Below, one piece after another: positions 12,401 through 23,608 of a stretch of DNA of 64,000 nt (position 1 is the first letter of the stretch; each line of letters opens with the position of its first letter). Both the position numbers and the translations under genes were made by a program. Where the stretch lies: contig JAVHNS010000013.1 in the NCBI GenBank assembly GCA_036872755.1, forward strand, positions 992,001 through 1,056,000. The letters run 5' to 3'. The notes below the pieces were generated by a model, which saw only the letters and a list, made by a program, of their open reading frames with translations, did no database searches and had not been told where the DNA came from. The stretch is from Orbilia blumenaviensis (taxonomy: Eukaryota; Ascomycota; Orbiliomycetes; Orbiliales; Orbiliaceae).

Positions 12401-14893
12401 GGGAAATTCCGGAATCAGGGCCATGGCAGTTGGCAGTGGGCACGGAAAATCTCGCAAGTGGAAATGTCTCTTGGGGCTACTCTCGCATATGAAGGTGGTA
12501 AAGGATGGGATTGTTTATCATTTCTTTTTCGCTGTGGAAATGGTAGTGATAAGGGGGGGTCTCTTGGGAGGTTCGAAGTCAATTGTCATATCTGTTAGCA
12601 CGCGATATCTGAACCTTGGCTACTGGCCGACATGGTTCTGAGTTGCTGCCGGATGTAGCTCACCCGCCCGGTTTGAGATCTCTTCATCAGAAATATCGCA
12701 TTCATGGAATTAACACGTATGCGACCGTAGGTATCCTCAACGTACCCCATTCCTAACCAATGCACTGCAAAGCGATCTCTTCAAGCAGAAAAGCGCAATG
12801 ATATGTTTCTTTTCCAAAAATGAGACCTCGATTCGAGCTCAAGGAGTCAAGCGTGGGGTCTAAACAGAACAGATACCACAAGCTAAAATCCGGCCCTCAA
12901 AGGGCATATCTCGCAGGTATTATGCATACCTGAGACGACGACTTCGCAAGACTATTCTGGGATCTCGAGGGGTCCTGATAAGCCCTAGTGTGGAGGTGCC
13001 ACTTGCAATGGCTCTGAACCGACGATGTCTACTCGGGTGCAAAGTGCGACGACATTCGTATCGACCGGGGTTTAAGCTAAGACGCCGATAAGGGATTTCG
13101 CGCCTTGACCGCTATTGCTTTTTCTCTCCTCGTCCTCCTCCTCTTCTGTTTGCTAGTTTCTAAACCCCACACTGAAAAAGTCAGTCTCCAGGCCTGGCAT
13201 GAGGCAGTATTGAGAGAGCTGAAAATGGGCATCAGATGGGGAGCATTTCTTTCGGGACGGAGATTTGGGGGATCGCCGTTAATAGCAACAATAAAGGTTG
13301 AAGTTGCTTAGTATTTGGTATTTGGTCATTGGAGCGCAAATGGAAGCCGGTTAACGTTTCGAGAATGGGCTGGAGAAAGTGTTACTCGATGTTATCATGT
13401 CAATATCATCGGCCTTGCGACGCCCCGTTCTGGACCTTAGTTTTTGTTCTTTTTTCGGACATCTGGAAATAGGCTGTAGTAGAATGGGTGGCGGGGCACT
13501 GATAAGGAAATATGCACCAGCACGAGTCGACTGACACCACCGTGATTGAAATCGATGTATTTTCATAGGATAGGCTCTTTTTTTATTTTTTATCTTTTTA
13601 AACTAGATATGTACCTGTCGATGCGGAAATTTGGAGGCGAGGCTCTCGTGGACCCGCCGCGGTTAGGTTAGGCGTAGTTTCAAGATGTGGAAACCACAAT
13701 ATGATCCCCCATGAGAAGGGCGATATATCGCTCACTTTCGACGCCATGACTTCGCATTGGGGCTTCTTTTTTGATGCAAAAAGAGTCGGCGATGAGATTT
13801 TGAAAGGGAAAGGGGAAGAGAAAAAGGAACATCATCGCACATTTGTCGATAGCCGCGACGATTTTTCTCGGGTTCTCGCCTCGGGAACAATATATGTAGG
13901 GACAGGTACCATGGCATGCGAGAACCTGCTTGAAGGGTAGATGCCGGAGATATGCACCGCGATGAGTGCAAAAATTTTTCATCCGTCTTCCTTGGGATGA
14001 GGGGTAGAGCGGGTTCGTTGACGGGTCATGAGAGAGGAGAGAAAGGTACCAAAAGGTTACCCCCACCATGCAGGAGAATAAACTGGAGTCGCCCGTGTCT
14101 AGATATCAAGAGGTATCGATGGTACTTACGAGTATACTGTACTCCACGATGCCGGCTAGGATGAGAATGATGGAGGTGAGCTTGAGCTTACCGCATGTAT
14201 GTAGCTCTGGCAGTGAGCTTCCGATCCTGGAGAAGGGATTGCGTAGGAGTGAAACGAGACCCTGATAGGACCTCCTCGTCGTCTTAGTGGTCCCTGGGCC
14301 CCCCCAGCACAGCGTCGAGGAAGTTACTCCGGACAGTAGCGCAGCAGGAAGAATCTTCGGTTGGGTGGCCCAACACATGCAGATAATGGGTGACCCTGGT
14401 TCATTGTGGCCGAAGAAGGAGATGTTTCTCCATTCGACGGTGACTTCCTCGACTCAACTCGTTTCACGGCCGTCGACCGTTCTAGTTCCAATCACATTAC
14501 ATTGATGTAGACGAAAAGACACTGGTGAGGTATTCATTTATTCACTTTTTGGCTCGTTCATTCTGTTCGGTGGACCTTAAAAAAAAAATAGCTTCCGGCT
14601 GAGCAGTTGACTTTATTTAGAAGTGTCTCGAGTTGTTTGGTCGAGTTCCGTTACATGGCCACCGAAAGTAGACTGACTGATTATTCCTGATTCCACGAGG
14701 AACCCCACTAGAACAAATATGTAGCTAGTATCTGTGATCCCGGCGAGTTTTAGTCGCAGTGGAAGTGACATACCTTTGCTTCTTCTCCGCTGCGAGCATT
14801 TTGCCGTTGGTGCTGTGCTGCAGTCACTGCATGTACCTTTTTCGGGAGTTGCTTTTTCGGCTGGCCAAAAGAACGTTCTTCACAAGCAGAGTT

Positions 14894-14900
14894 TATAAAA
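14894..14900 (+). promoter_or_regulatory. TATA box of the glutamine synthetase gene
   Basis: TATAAAA lies 184 bp upstream of the start codon. It is followed by a pyrimidine-rich leader (about 14920-15060, many CT and TTC stretches), the typical arrangement of highly expressed filamentous-fungal genes. Confidence 0.7.
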
Positions 14901-15083
14901 GCGAGATCTTCCCTCTCACCTAACAACCTTCTCTTCCTCCATTCCCATCTCAACTTAATATCATCAGCTTCAGCTTCTCTCTACAATCACACCCGTCTTC
15001 GTTTCCAAGCTCTCTTCTTCTATCGCTTGTTTCGTATCCCTTTTTTTCGTTTTTAGCAGCCTTTACGTCACATCACATTCACC

Positions 15084-16169
15084 ATGGCTGAATCGTCGAC
15101 AGTTATCTCCAACACCAATGCCTTGAGCAAATTCACCTCCCTTGACCAGAAGGGTTGCATCATGGCCGAGTACATCTGGATCGATGCTATTAGTAACATC
15201 CGTGGAAAGACCAAGACCCTCTTCAAGGAACCATCTGGTCCTGAGGACCTCCCAGAATGGAACTTCGACGGCTCGTCCACCGGACAGGCCCCCGGCGACA
15301 ACTCGGATGTTTACCTCAGACCTGTCGCTATCTTCCCAGACCCAATCCGCAAGTCTCCCAACATTCTTGTCATCTGCGAGACCTGGAACCCAGACGGCAC
15401 CCCAAATAAGTACAACTACCGTCACGAGTGCAACAGAATCATGGAGGCCAACAAAGATCAGAAGCCATGGTTCGGTCTTGAGCAGGAATACACTCTCTTC
15501 GATACGAACGGTTGGCCATACGGCTGGCCTAAGGGCGGTTTCCCCGGCCCACAGGGTCCCTACTACTGTGCTGTCGGTACAGGCAATGTCTACTGCCGTG
15601 ATATTGTCGAGGCACATTACAAGGCCTGCCTGTATGCCGGTATCAAGATCTCTGGTATCAATGCTGAGGTTCTTCCATCTCAGTGGGAGTTCCAGGTTGG
15701 TCCCTGCGAAGGTATCGAAATGGGTGACCATCTTTGGTGCGCCCGTTATCTCCTCCATCGTGTCGCTGAAGAGTTCGGTGTCAAGATTTCCTTCCACCCT
15801 AAGCCAATCCCAGGTGACTGGAATGGTTCCGGTCTCCACACCAATGTCTCCACCCAGGCTATGCGTGAGGAAGGTGGTATGAAGTATATTGAGGCCGCTC
15901 TCGAGAAGCTCTCCAAGCGCCATAAGGAGCATATTGCTGTCTACGGTTCCGACAACGAACTCCGTCTCACTGGCAAGCACGAGACCGGTTCCATCGACTC
16001 TTTCACCTACGGCGTTGCCAACCGTGGCGCCTCGATCCGTATCCCACGCGAGTGTGCTCACAAGGGCTATGGATACTTCGAGGATCGTCGTCCCTCCTCT
16101 AACGGCGACCCATACCAGATCACTGGTATCATGATCGAGACCATTTGCGGCGGTGCTCCATCCGAGTAA
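15084..16169 (+). CDS. glnA: Glutamine synthetase (361 aa, no intron)
   Basis: Eukaryotic type II glutamine synthetase, which makes glutamine from glutamate, ammonium and ATP; cytosolic decamer in this family. Seen motifs include [13 protein letters not shown] (beta-grasp and ammonia-site region), [11 protein letters not shown] with metal-binding glutamates, [36 protein letters not shown] (ATP/metal), [21 protein letters not shown] and FEDRRPSSN. Length matches fungal orthologs (about 355-360). The ATG at 15084 is in good context (ACCATGG) after a pyrimidine-rich leader, and a TATA box lies at 14894. Codons strongly favour C at third positions, indicating high expression. The frame is uninterrupted although many fungal orthologs have introns. 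A candidate polyadenylation signal AATAAA is at 16350-16355. Confidence 0.98.
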   Translation: MAESSTVISNTNALSKFTSLDQKGCIMAEYIWIDAISNIRGKTKTLFKEPSGPEDLPEWNFDGSSTGQAPGDNSDVYLRPVAIFPDPIRKSPNILVICETWNPDGTPNKYNYRHECNRIMEANKDQKPWFGLEQEYTLFDTNGWPYGWPKGGFPGPQGPYYCAVGTGNVYCRDIVEAHYKACLYAGIKISGINAEVLPSQWEFQVGPCEGIEMGDHLWCARYLLHRVAEEFGVKISFHPKPIPGDWNGSGLHTNVSTQAMREEGGMKYIEAALEKLSKRHKEHIAVYGSDNELRLTGKHETGSIDSFTYGVANRGASIRIPRECAHKGYGYFEDRRPSSNGDPYQITGIMIETICGGAPSE

Positions 16170-18100
16170 ATAACCAATGCTTTTGTTCTCTTGTTCGCTT
16201 TCGATGCGTTTAGAGATGCGCCGACCAAGTTCTCTTTTCTTATAGCTTTTTAATAGATACGAAACCTTCTGCGATGTTGAGAGCTCCTTATGTTGTTATG
16301 GCTTGTTCTTTTTTTTTTTTTCCTTTTCCTGCTGGGTTCACTGGGTGAAAATAAATTCTTACTACTACCACTTGCGTGAAATGATAATTCTTTGTCCCTT
16401 TTCTTCTGTTCAGCTTATCCTTTCCGAATTTCCCTTTGTTATAGACTACAACCTATACCCCGTCTTGTACCTCCAATGTCCAACCCTGAGTCTACAACCT
16501 CGAGGCGATCTTGTCTGTTGATGACTATAAACCAACCAAGATCTTATCTACCCAATGCGGGAGATACTAGAATAGAAAAAATCTACCACATCAATCTATT
16601 CTTCAGCCAAACAAACAATTATATACCATTTCCATCGTAAACTTTGTCGTCTGTGAAACTAGATACTGCCTAGGGTTTTTTAGACCCATGTAGCAGTGAT
16701 ATCGAGATTGAACCTTTCCTCCCAACACAAAAAGTGTGCAACATTGTAACCGGCTTACGTAGCAGAAATTCAATGATTGGATGATAGACGTCTACATGCA
16801 CCTGGTTTTTTGTGTACAGGAACCCGCCCAAGCAGCCATGTGAGATGGACATTTGCATCCGGTCTTACCAACGCTAAGTTTACCCCTAAAAGCCTAGAAG
16901 GAAAAAAAAAAAAAAAAAAAAAAAGTTCAGGACCCGAGTAGACGGTTGTGTTCGCCGATGACTTCAGCTTTTCAAATTTGATATTCACCTTCCCGTCAGA
17001 TCTTTAGAGCCCAGAAATAACTGTTGCTGCCTTGAGAGAAGAATAAAATAACCATGATGGAGAGAATTTTAGCCTCGAATGTAGGCGGACATAAAAACCT
17101 TCTATTATTGTTTTTTTTGGAAATCTAGCGACTAAAATTGCTAGGCTTACAGCTGAAGCTAACCTCGACTATCTCTCTACAGCACGGCAAGACACAATCA
17201 TAGCATACTCCTCCTTCCGCCCGGCACCACGGTGCATACGCTGAAATGCCATCTTGCTTGATGCATGTACCTCGATGTATACATCTGCATGCACCCTTAT
17301 CATCACAAGCTAGGGGCATTAGGTATTAGCGGGGATAACGAAGAGGCTGATATTATCCTAGTCATCATCCTGCAAAGTTACCCCCATGCACATCTGTGTT
17401 GGGAAATCATAATAGTAAAAGTAGCCTGTCGTCTTGAGACTCTTGGAGAGGGAACGAGACGATACGACTCTGAATTCATGATGGAGATGAATGTATCTGG
17501 TTGCGCCGAATTTCATCCCATCTCCAAATCTATTAGCTAATACCCGCTCATCTGCAGGTTGTCAAATTCTCCGCATCCTGGTGCTGAGAAGGTAAGAATT
17601 GGAAGCGGGGGGAGCAACAGCTGCATGGTGGGCATGCGATATGGCAAAGGAAGGAAGGAGGGGAAAACCAGTTTCGGCGGGGTTCCTGCTAGTGTCGGGT
17701 TTCCATGCTTATTATCGGTTAAATTCCGAATGGCCCGCCAAGACCTTCCATTGATACGGATGTGTTGTATTTTGAACGAACAACACCGAGAGGAGACGCT
17801 GAGCCCCGCAATCTTGTAACCAGACTATTTACTAAGACCACACCTTGCCAACGAAGCGTCGTTTACTATGAGACGAGACTAGAATGGGCTCAAGTTCCAT
17901 GTTGAGTTTTAATAATAACGTTATAGATTTAGTTCAACGTTTGTGTTTGGTGCAGGCTACCCCAGAGATTCAGACAAATATGCTAAGCAAAGCTATGTGT
18001 ATAATGTTATCCCGAGTCCCCGCTTTAAGATTATATAGTATCGAGGAAAAATAAAGCATTATTTCTCGTACAAAGGAAATTCCTCTTGGCGTTCAAGTAT
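16170..18100. other. Intergenic between glutamine synthetase and sugar transporter genes
   Basis: Contains the 3' untranslated regions of the two convergent genes. A 23-nt A run lies at 16902-16924. No coding frame with supporting motifs was found. Confidence 0.6.
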
Positions 18101-19774
18101 TTAAAACTGGTGTTCTCCCATCTTCCGAGGCGGGATCCTCATCTGGAACATCTGGTCAATCTCCGCAAAAGTCCGACCCTTCAACTCTGGTATACACCAG
18201 AAACTGCCCACCGTAGCAATAGCGGCTAACCCGCCAAAAACAAACCCGACTTTGCCCTTAAGATTTCCTTCGTCCGGATTAATCATGTATGGTATCGCAA
18301 AGCTCATAATCAGTCCTAAAATACTCTGCGTAGCCGTTGCCATAGCTGCAGTCGAGGCCCTCATTGCTGGAGACGACACCTCGCCTAAAAGAACGAAGGC
18401 AACCGCACCGATTGTGAGGAAGTAGACAAACGCGTAGATGACAGTGCATGAAGCTTGCACCCACTTTGCGCCAGAGGTAGGAACGACATCCATTATTCCG
18501 ATAAGGAGTAGCAAAGCCGTAAGGATTATCATGCCGTAGTTGAAGATCCGGCGACGACCAAAAGAGTTCAAGACAAACCAGCTGATCAAGTTGCCAGTAA
18601 ATCCACAGGCTGTGACTCCAACACCTAGATCAAAAGAACGGGAGGTATCGAGCCCAGCTAGTTGGAAAAAATAGGTCGAATAACCGAGAACGAAAATGAT
18701 ACCAGTGAAATGCTGACACGCAAAAGCAAACAGCGAAATTCCGGTGCGTATAAGATTAGTGCCACGGAAACAGTCGAGCGTTGAAGGGGTTTCTGTAGTT
18801 TTTTCTTCTTCGGCGATAAGTGCTTGTAAGGCGGCGACTTTGGCGGCAGCGTTAATGTTCCCGCCCCATAGCCTCTCAAACGCGGCCGTAGCTTCAGGGA
18901 TGCGGCCTTTTCGGACTAAGAACCAAGGCGTTTCTGGAGTGAAGGGATAGAAGGCAAGGAGGAATAGAATGAATGCGAATTGAATGGCAAAAGGAGCACG
19001 ATAGGCCCAGTGATCAGTACGGTTACCGAATCCCTTGATCACGCCATTAGAAACGAGCTGGCCCAGTGCGATGCCCAAGTTAATACCAGCTGTGGAGAGG
19101 CCCCGGAGAACAACCGGTGTAATTTCACTAGTAGCCATAGGACCAATTGTTAAAAAGCTAGCGAGACCAAAACCGAGGACGAGTTTAGCCATGAGGAAAG
19201 CGACATTGTTGGTAGCGAATATTTCGCCAAAGATTCCGCCGGTCGCAAAGGCAAGGCCAAGTAGAAGACCGATTTTGCGCCCGAAGCGGTCAGATATGTG
19301 CGAACAGATGAAAGCGCCGAAGAAGCCCCCAACTGTGCCAATACAGTTGAAAGCAGTTTGCCATTTCGCTGGAAGTATGGCTTCGCCATTTTCAACATAT
19401 CTGGGCACTTGCATTAGCGGTTTGATAGCCACTGTAGAGTCTCAATACGCCGGACCATATATGCATACCCAAAGTCTTGTCGAAAAGCCGGAACACTAAT
19501 CATCGCGCCATTTATTTGGGCATCGAAACCCCTAGGTTGGAGAGAGTATATTAGTACAATTGAGTATGTATTGCCAGATTGTTTATGAGGCGACTCACCA
19601 TCCGAACGCGGACACTCCCCAATATAGCGAATGGAATATCAACGAGGGATGATTTTTCCAAATGTATCCAAAAGTGATAGAGTGTTCTGTTTCATTGTCT
19701 GCGTCAAGCACTGTTTGATGCTTGATCGAGGTCCGCTCCTCGTCAATCTCGACCGTTGGTTTGATATCCGACAT
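18101..19774 (-). CDS. MFS sugar transporter, maltose/alpha-glucoside permease type (3 exons, 512 aa)
   Basis: Exons on the minus strand: 19774-19599, 19531-19469 and 19400-18101. Introns of 67 and 68 bp have GT..AG ends, the second with a GCTAATG branch-like site. The chain starts MSDIKPTVEIDEE, reaches helix 1 (FHSLYWGVSAFGWGFDAQING) across the first junction and continues with AMISVPAFRQDFG. Further sugar-porter motifs are SDRFGRKIG (loop 2-3), PETPWFLVRKGR (after helix 6), NSFGRRRIF and PELKGRTFAEIDQMF at the C-terminus. About 12 membrane helices are expected. The family imports maltose or other alpha-glucosides with protons across the plasma membrane; the substrate cannot be fixed by sight. 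The gene is divergent from a Zn2Cys6 regulator 968 bp away, which suggests co-regulation. Confidence 0.92.
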
Positions 19775-20742
19775 GTTGCGCGATTGCAGCTGATATTTTA
19801 TGTGATAATTATGCGAAATAGGTTATTTGAAGGGATATATAGATGGTTTAAACGTTTGCGTCCGTGATGAAGGCCCAGATATGATAGTTCTGCAGAACGC
19901 TTTAATAGATCCACCTGTGCTGGTCCCTGCCGTAGACTCTGTATCTAACCTGCTTAAACCAAGAGGAATGTAAGTCAATTTATGTTTTGAGCAATCGCGG
20001 AGAGGCGCCAGAGTTTTGACATACGGTTTGATAAAATTTATAGGACTGGATAAAGGTTAGAGGTACACACCGCGCGACCTTTCCAGTTTCAATTATCGCA
20101 GACCCGTTTCCCCATGAGTGCATTCGCGCGCTGGAATTCTAAGCAAAAGACAAGAATCCCGAGAATCTGGGGAAACGGACAAAACTCGTCTCCACACTAG
20201 CGAGCAGTGGTACCAGCTCCGCGAAACCCAACTCCGAGGCCCTCATAGCCATGGACTTGGGAACCGTGCATTAACACCGATACTCCGCGACGTCCAATTT
20301 AACCAAGCGAGACGTCCCCATCTTTGGTCGCGGGGAAAAGCTGGGGCACTATTTTGCCATCAGAATGTAGAAGCTAAACTAGTGCGGTGGGCAGCCTGTA
20401 TTGTTATGCTAACTTCGGTGGTCGGTTTCGGCAAAGCCTTCTTGAAAGCTTGAACTGTGGAGAAACCCGGAGCATTTAAAGACACCAGGCATACACAGTG
20501 GTCCGATTGGACATGAAAGTCCGAGACTCCGCGAGTTGCGACGTTTCGCCTTCAACATCACGATCACACGACATCAGCGTCAGGTCTTCTCGTTCCATTT
20601 TGCATGTATATGCGCATTGTGTACGCGTGTTCGGCATCTGGGCCCTAGCCTGCGCACCTATCGGTTATCGATATTGAACCCGGGCTTAGAATAATATCCA
20701 ACAGTATCAACACCATATTACTCGTGCCCCCAAATATCGCAA
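19775..20742. other. Shared divergent promoter of transporter and regulator
   Basis: A 968-bp spacer between the starts of the sugar transporter (minus) and the Zn2Cys6 regulator (plus). It contains a short-spaced set of CGG triplets (20416-20431) and scattered CCG/CGG triplets, the half-site type bound by zinc cluster proteins. The open frame at 20118-20453 has no coding character. Confidence 0.55.
20416..20431. promoter_or_regulatory. Candidate zinc-cluster operator: CGG-N4-CGG-N3-CGG
   Basis: Three directly repeated CGG triplets lie at 20416-20418, 20423-20425 and 20429-20431, about 310 bp before the regulator start and 640 bp before the transporter start. Zinc cluster proteins bind paired CGG half-sites. 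The assignment to the adjacent regulator is inference from position only, and such triplets also occur by chance. Confidence 0.35.
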
Positions 20743-22779
20743 ATGTCAGACCATGACCAGCCCATGCCGCGAAAACGACCCGCTCCACGTGGGACTGCCG
20801 CATATCCTCGCAAAAGAGCAATCAAAGCTTGTCAAGTTTGCCGAGCGCGAAGAACAAAATGCGATAACCTTAAACCGTCTTGTTCATTTTGCCTAAAAGT
20901 CGGAGCGAAATGCATCCAATCACCCACAGATTTGTCGAGCTTCGACCCAGCAAGCCTTCGGATTCTAGAAAGGCTAGACGATCTAGAGCAGCTATTGAGA
21001 GACAAGTCTGTCGCTACTCCGAATATTCAATCCCGGGATTTGGAAAACAACCCCAATGCATACGTTTCAATTAGCCGGGCCACGAATGAGAGCATTACGG
21101 ATTCCACTTCGGAGACTGAGAACGATGGCATGGCAAGCAAACTTATACCCGGGTCGGTTGAAGAAGTCCTCGCGTGGCCAGAATTTACCTCCCTATCAGA
21201 AGCTCCACCTTCTATGATGTCCCTCTTTCAAGCTCGCCAGTCAGAGAATTCAACCGATGGATTCTCGCCCTCGTATGTCTCTGAGCTGGAGCCTCAAAGT
21301 GCCAAGATTCTGCTTGATAAGTTCTTTACCCATACTCACGTCAAAAACCCTGTTTTGGACGAGGTCCACACAAGGCAATTGGTTTCCCGTCTTGCTCTCC
21401 ATGGTATTGACTGGTCTCCACAATCATGTTTGGCACTTTTGGTTTGCGCCTTAGGATCCTTGGCTGCCCCAGTAGTCGGTAGCGAGGAAATAGGATACGG
21501 TGTCACACCTACCTCGGACCAGTACCATGCTGCGCAGTCGTTCTTCCAGGCAGCCCAAAAACGGCTAGGCATTTGCTTAACTAATAGTGATATAATATCC
21601 ACGCAATGTCTATTTCTTTCCGGCGTATACATGATTACAGTTTTTCGCCCTATAGAAGCATGGAGGCTCTTTCTACAAGCCCTTTCGAACTGCCAGACTC
21701 TTGACTTCTTAACAAAAGACGCTAATCGAATCATTAACAATCCATATAACACACTCAGCCCCTCAACACCACACAGCCTTACAACGAGTTCGACAGATAG
21801 TCAAACGCGCTATGGAAACCAAACTCTCGAACAGGCAATCTATTGGTCTGCCTGGAAATCCGAAATTGAGATGCGCTTTGAACTCCAGCCCCAAGATTTC
21901 AAGTTGCCAACCACTCAAAAATTATCCTACCCGCCGTTCTTCCCCTCCCCCCCGCATATAAGTGATCAGGGCCCCGGCATAGACGGGCTTACGCAATCAG
22001 AACAGCGGGGTTGGCTTTTTTACCTATCCGAAATATCTCTTAGAAGACTAGTATCGAGAATTAGACGAGAAATCCTAGCATTTGATCGTTTAAGCAAGGA
22101 AGGCGTAGATATATTGTCAATGCTGTCCCGATCAGTTGATGAATACGAATTACAGGCGCAAGGCTGGTATGAAGCCCTGCCTGAAGCGGTAAGATTTGAG
22201 GATACACCAATAACGGACGACATATGCAAATTTGTACTACGTGGTCATTACAATAATTTGTTCGAAATGATTTATTGGCCATTTGTTGACGCCGCGATAC
22301 ATTTCGGTTCCCAAGGTAAAGTCTCCGGTAATGAAGGTGAGAGTGGCGAGAATGAAAAGCAGTTTTCGGAATTGGCGTACAAAGGATTAAAAAAGCATGT
22401 GGAAAGGATTAGGAACGACCGATGCGGATATCGACATCGGCACCATGGAACATTACCCATGATGCGGAGCAATACAAGGAGCGCATTGGTGCTGATGGCG
22501 GCTTCATTTGTATTAACGGGGAGAGACTGGAGTACCACACAGTGCAAGTTCGATTGGAGGTTCTCTGGGTTGAGAATGCCTGATGGATGGCAGGAGGCAG
22601 TATATGAAGTCTTGGAAGTAAATAAGTATTGGCAGAACGAGGCTGCTGACGCTAAGTGGAGGATCGGTATCTTAGAAAGAGCTTTTCAGGAGATCCGAGG
22701 TATTAGTATCGATAATACGGATGTTTCTACTAGAAAAGTTTGTTCATTGTCAGAGTGTTATCGATTCTGCGACAATTGA
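20743..22779 (+). CDS. Zn(II)2Cys6 fungal transcription factor (678 aa)
   Basis: A single open frame. Residues 30-57 form the zinc cluster C-x2-C-x6-C-x6-C-x2-C-x6-C, preceded by a basic stretch (PRKRAIKA). A linker and a short coiled coil (LRILERLDDLEQLL, about residues 72-86) follow, as usual for dimerisation on CGG half-sites. The remainder resembles the fungal-specific middle homology region: helical segments around SAKILLDKFFTHTHVKNPVLDE, AAQKRLG and WRLFLQALSNCQTLD. It is a nuclear activator or repressor. The gene is divergent from a maltose-type transporter, so control of that transporter is plausible inference. The last residues (SLSECYRFCDN) look less conserved, and a small unseen 3' intron cannot be excluded. 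Confidence 0.9.
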   Translation: MSDHDQPMPRKRPAPRGTAAYPRKRAIKACQVCRARRTKCDNLKPSCSFCLKVGAKCIQSPTDLSSFDPASLRILERLDDLEQLLRDKSVATPNIQSRDLENNPNAYVSISRATNESITDSTSETENDGMASKLIPGSVEEVLAWPEFTSLSEAPPSMMSLFQARQSENSTDGFSPSYVSELEPQSAKILLDKFFTHTHVKNPVLDEVHTRQLVSRLALHGIDWSPQSCLALLVCALGSLAAPVVGSEEIGYGVTPTSDQYHAAQSFFQAAQKRLGICLTNSDIISTQCLFLSGVYMITVFRPIEAWRLFLQALSNCQTLDFLTKDANRIINNPYNTLSPSTPHSLTTSSTDSQTRYGNQTLEQAIYWSAWKSEIEMRFELQPQDFKLPTTQKLSYPPFFPSPPHISDQGPGIDGLTQSEQRGWLFYLSEISLRRLVSRIRREILAFDRLSKEGVDILSMLSRSVDEYELQAQGWYEALPEAVRFEDTPITDDICKFVLRGHYNNLFEMIYWPFVDAAIHFGSQGKVSGNEGESGENEKQFSELAYKGLKKHVERIRNDRCGYRHRHHGTLPMMRSNTRSALVLMAASFVLTGRDWSTTQCKFDWRFSGLRMPDGWQEAVYEVLEVNKYWQNEAADAKWRIGILERAFQEIRGISIDNTDVSTRKVCSLSECYRFCDN

Positions 22780-23608
22780 GGAGTTAGGTAATAGGTAGCG
22801 ATAACTCTTATATATACATCTATAGCTGATACAGGTGCGAATTAAAATATTTGAGCAACTTAAGTTTGTTATAGCGCTTAAGCTTACGCAACTTAAAACC
22901 ATTTATCAAGTTGTGGGTAGGTAGTTAGCCTCAGTGGAACATCTGCTGCTTCGTGTGTTACAATAGATTTGTGAAGGCGCACTCCATCGTGATTTATTCC
23001 TAAGTTTAGTCAATTATATATGTTAGTGATAAAAATTAGGGCCCCAGCACTGCTTTCTGGCACATCTAATAATTAGATGTATAACGCCCTGAGGTGTCTT
23101 AGCTTTGTAGGGTTTGAGGTATATACATGTATTAAAGTCTAGAACATTATTAACATAAATCATACTAGTATACTGTAGAAGAATTGGTGCAATTTTGAGG
23201 ACTCTGGTGTGTCTCGAACACGCGGCAACATTCTTTTAATGTATCTCGATCATGATATCACCATGAAGTCTAATTTAAGACTAACTTGTGTCCAATATAC
23301 GACCAAGAAAATGCACCCCTTTACCCTAAGATATTTAGAGTAGAAGTTAAGGCCTTAATTTCATATATATATAGGGTAATAATGTCAACTTAAGAACCAC
23401 ATACACATAAAATCAAGCTTGCGGGCAACTGCCGAGAAGTCAAGCCTCCACTATGCTTGCGGTTGCCCACAATGTTTGCAGTCATGCTAGCCAGCAATAT
23501 TCGGTGCATTTGACCCCAACTAACTATTAGTGCCGGTTTGAGTTCATCAAAATGTAGTGTTACTGCTGTTTTTGCTATGGAGCTTTCGTCATCCTTGCTG
23601 CAGGCCGG
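22780..23608. other. Intergenic, no gene seen
   Basis: A/T-rich 0.83-kb spacer holding the 3' ends of two convergent genes. No feature recognised. Confidence 0.6.

Larger units (their letters stand above)
7944..15083. other. 7.1-kb gene-poor region upstream of glutamine synthetase
   Basis: No convincing gene on either strand. Open frames (up to about 140 codons) lack family motifs, have atypical composition and often need GTG or TTG starts. The region holds a 34-nt T run (9435-9468) and a short inverted repeat at 12914-12932 (7-bp arms). Its last 200 bp is the glutamine synthetase promoter and leader. It may contain long non-coding transcripts or decayed sequence that I cannot identify. Confidence 0.55.

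Noticed and set aside
13680..14505. Overlapping 70-130 codon frames on both strands
   Set aside because: None carries a motif, a good start context or a plausible splice partner.
15063..16061. 332-codon open frame antisense to glutamine synthetase
   Set aside because: It is the complement of a strongly codon-biased real gene; the C-ending codon bias suppresses stops on the opposite strand. The translation shows no domain.
18101..19432. 443-codon form of the sugar transporter starting at 19432
   Set aside because: That start is GTG inside an intron. Joining 19531-19469 and 19774-19599 supplies helix 1 and the GFDAQING motif with proper splice sites.
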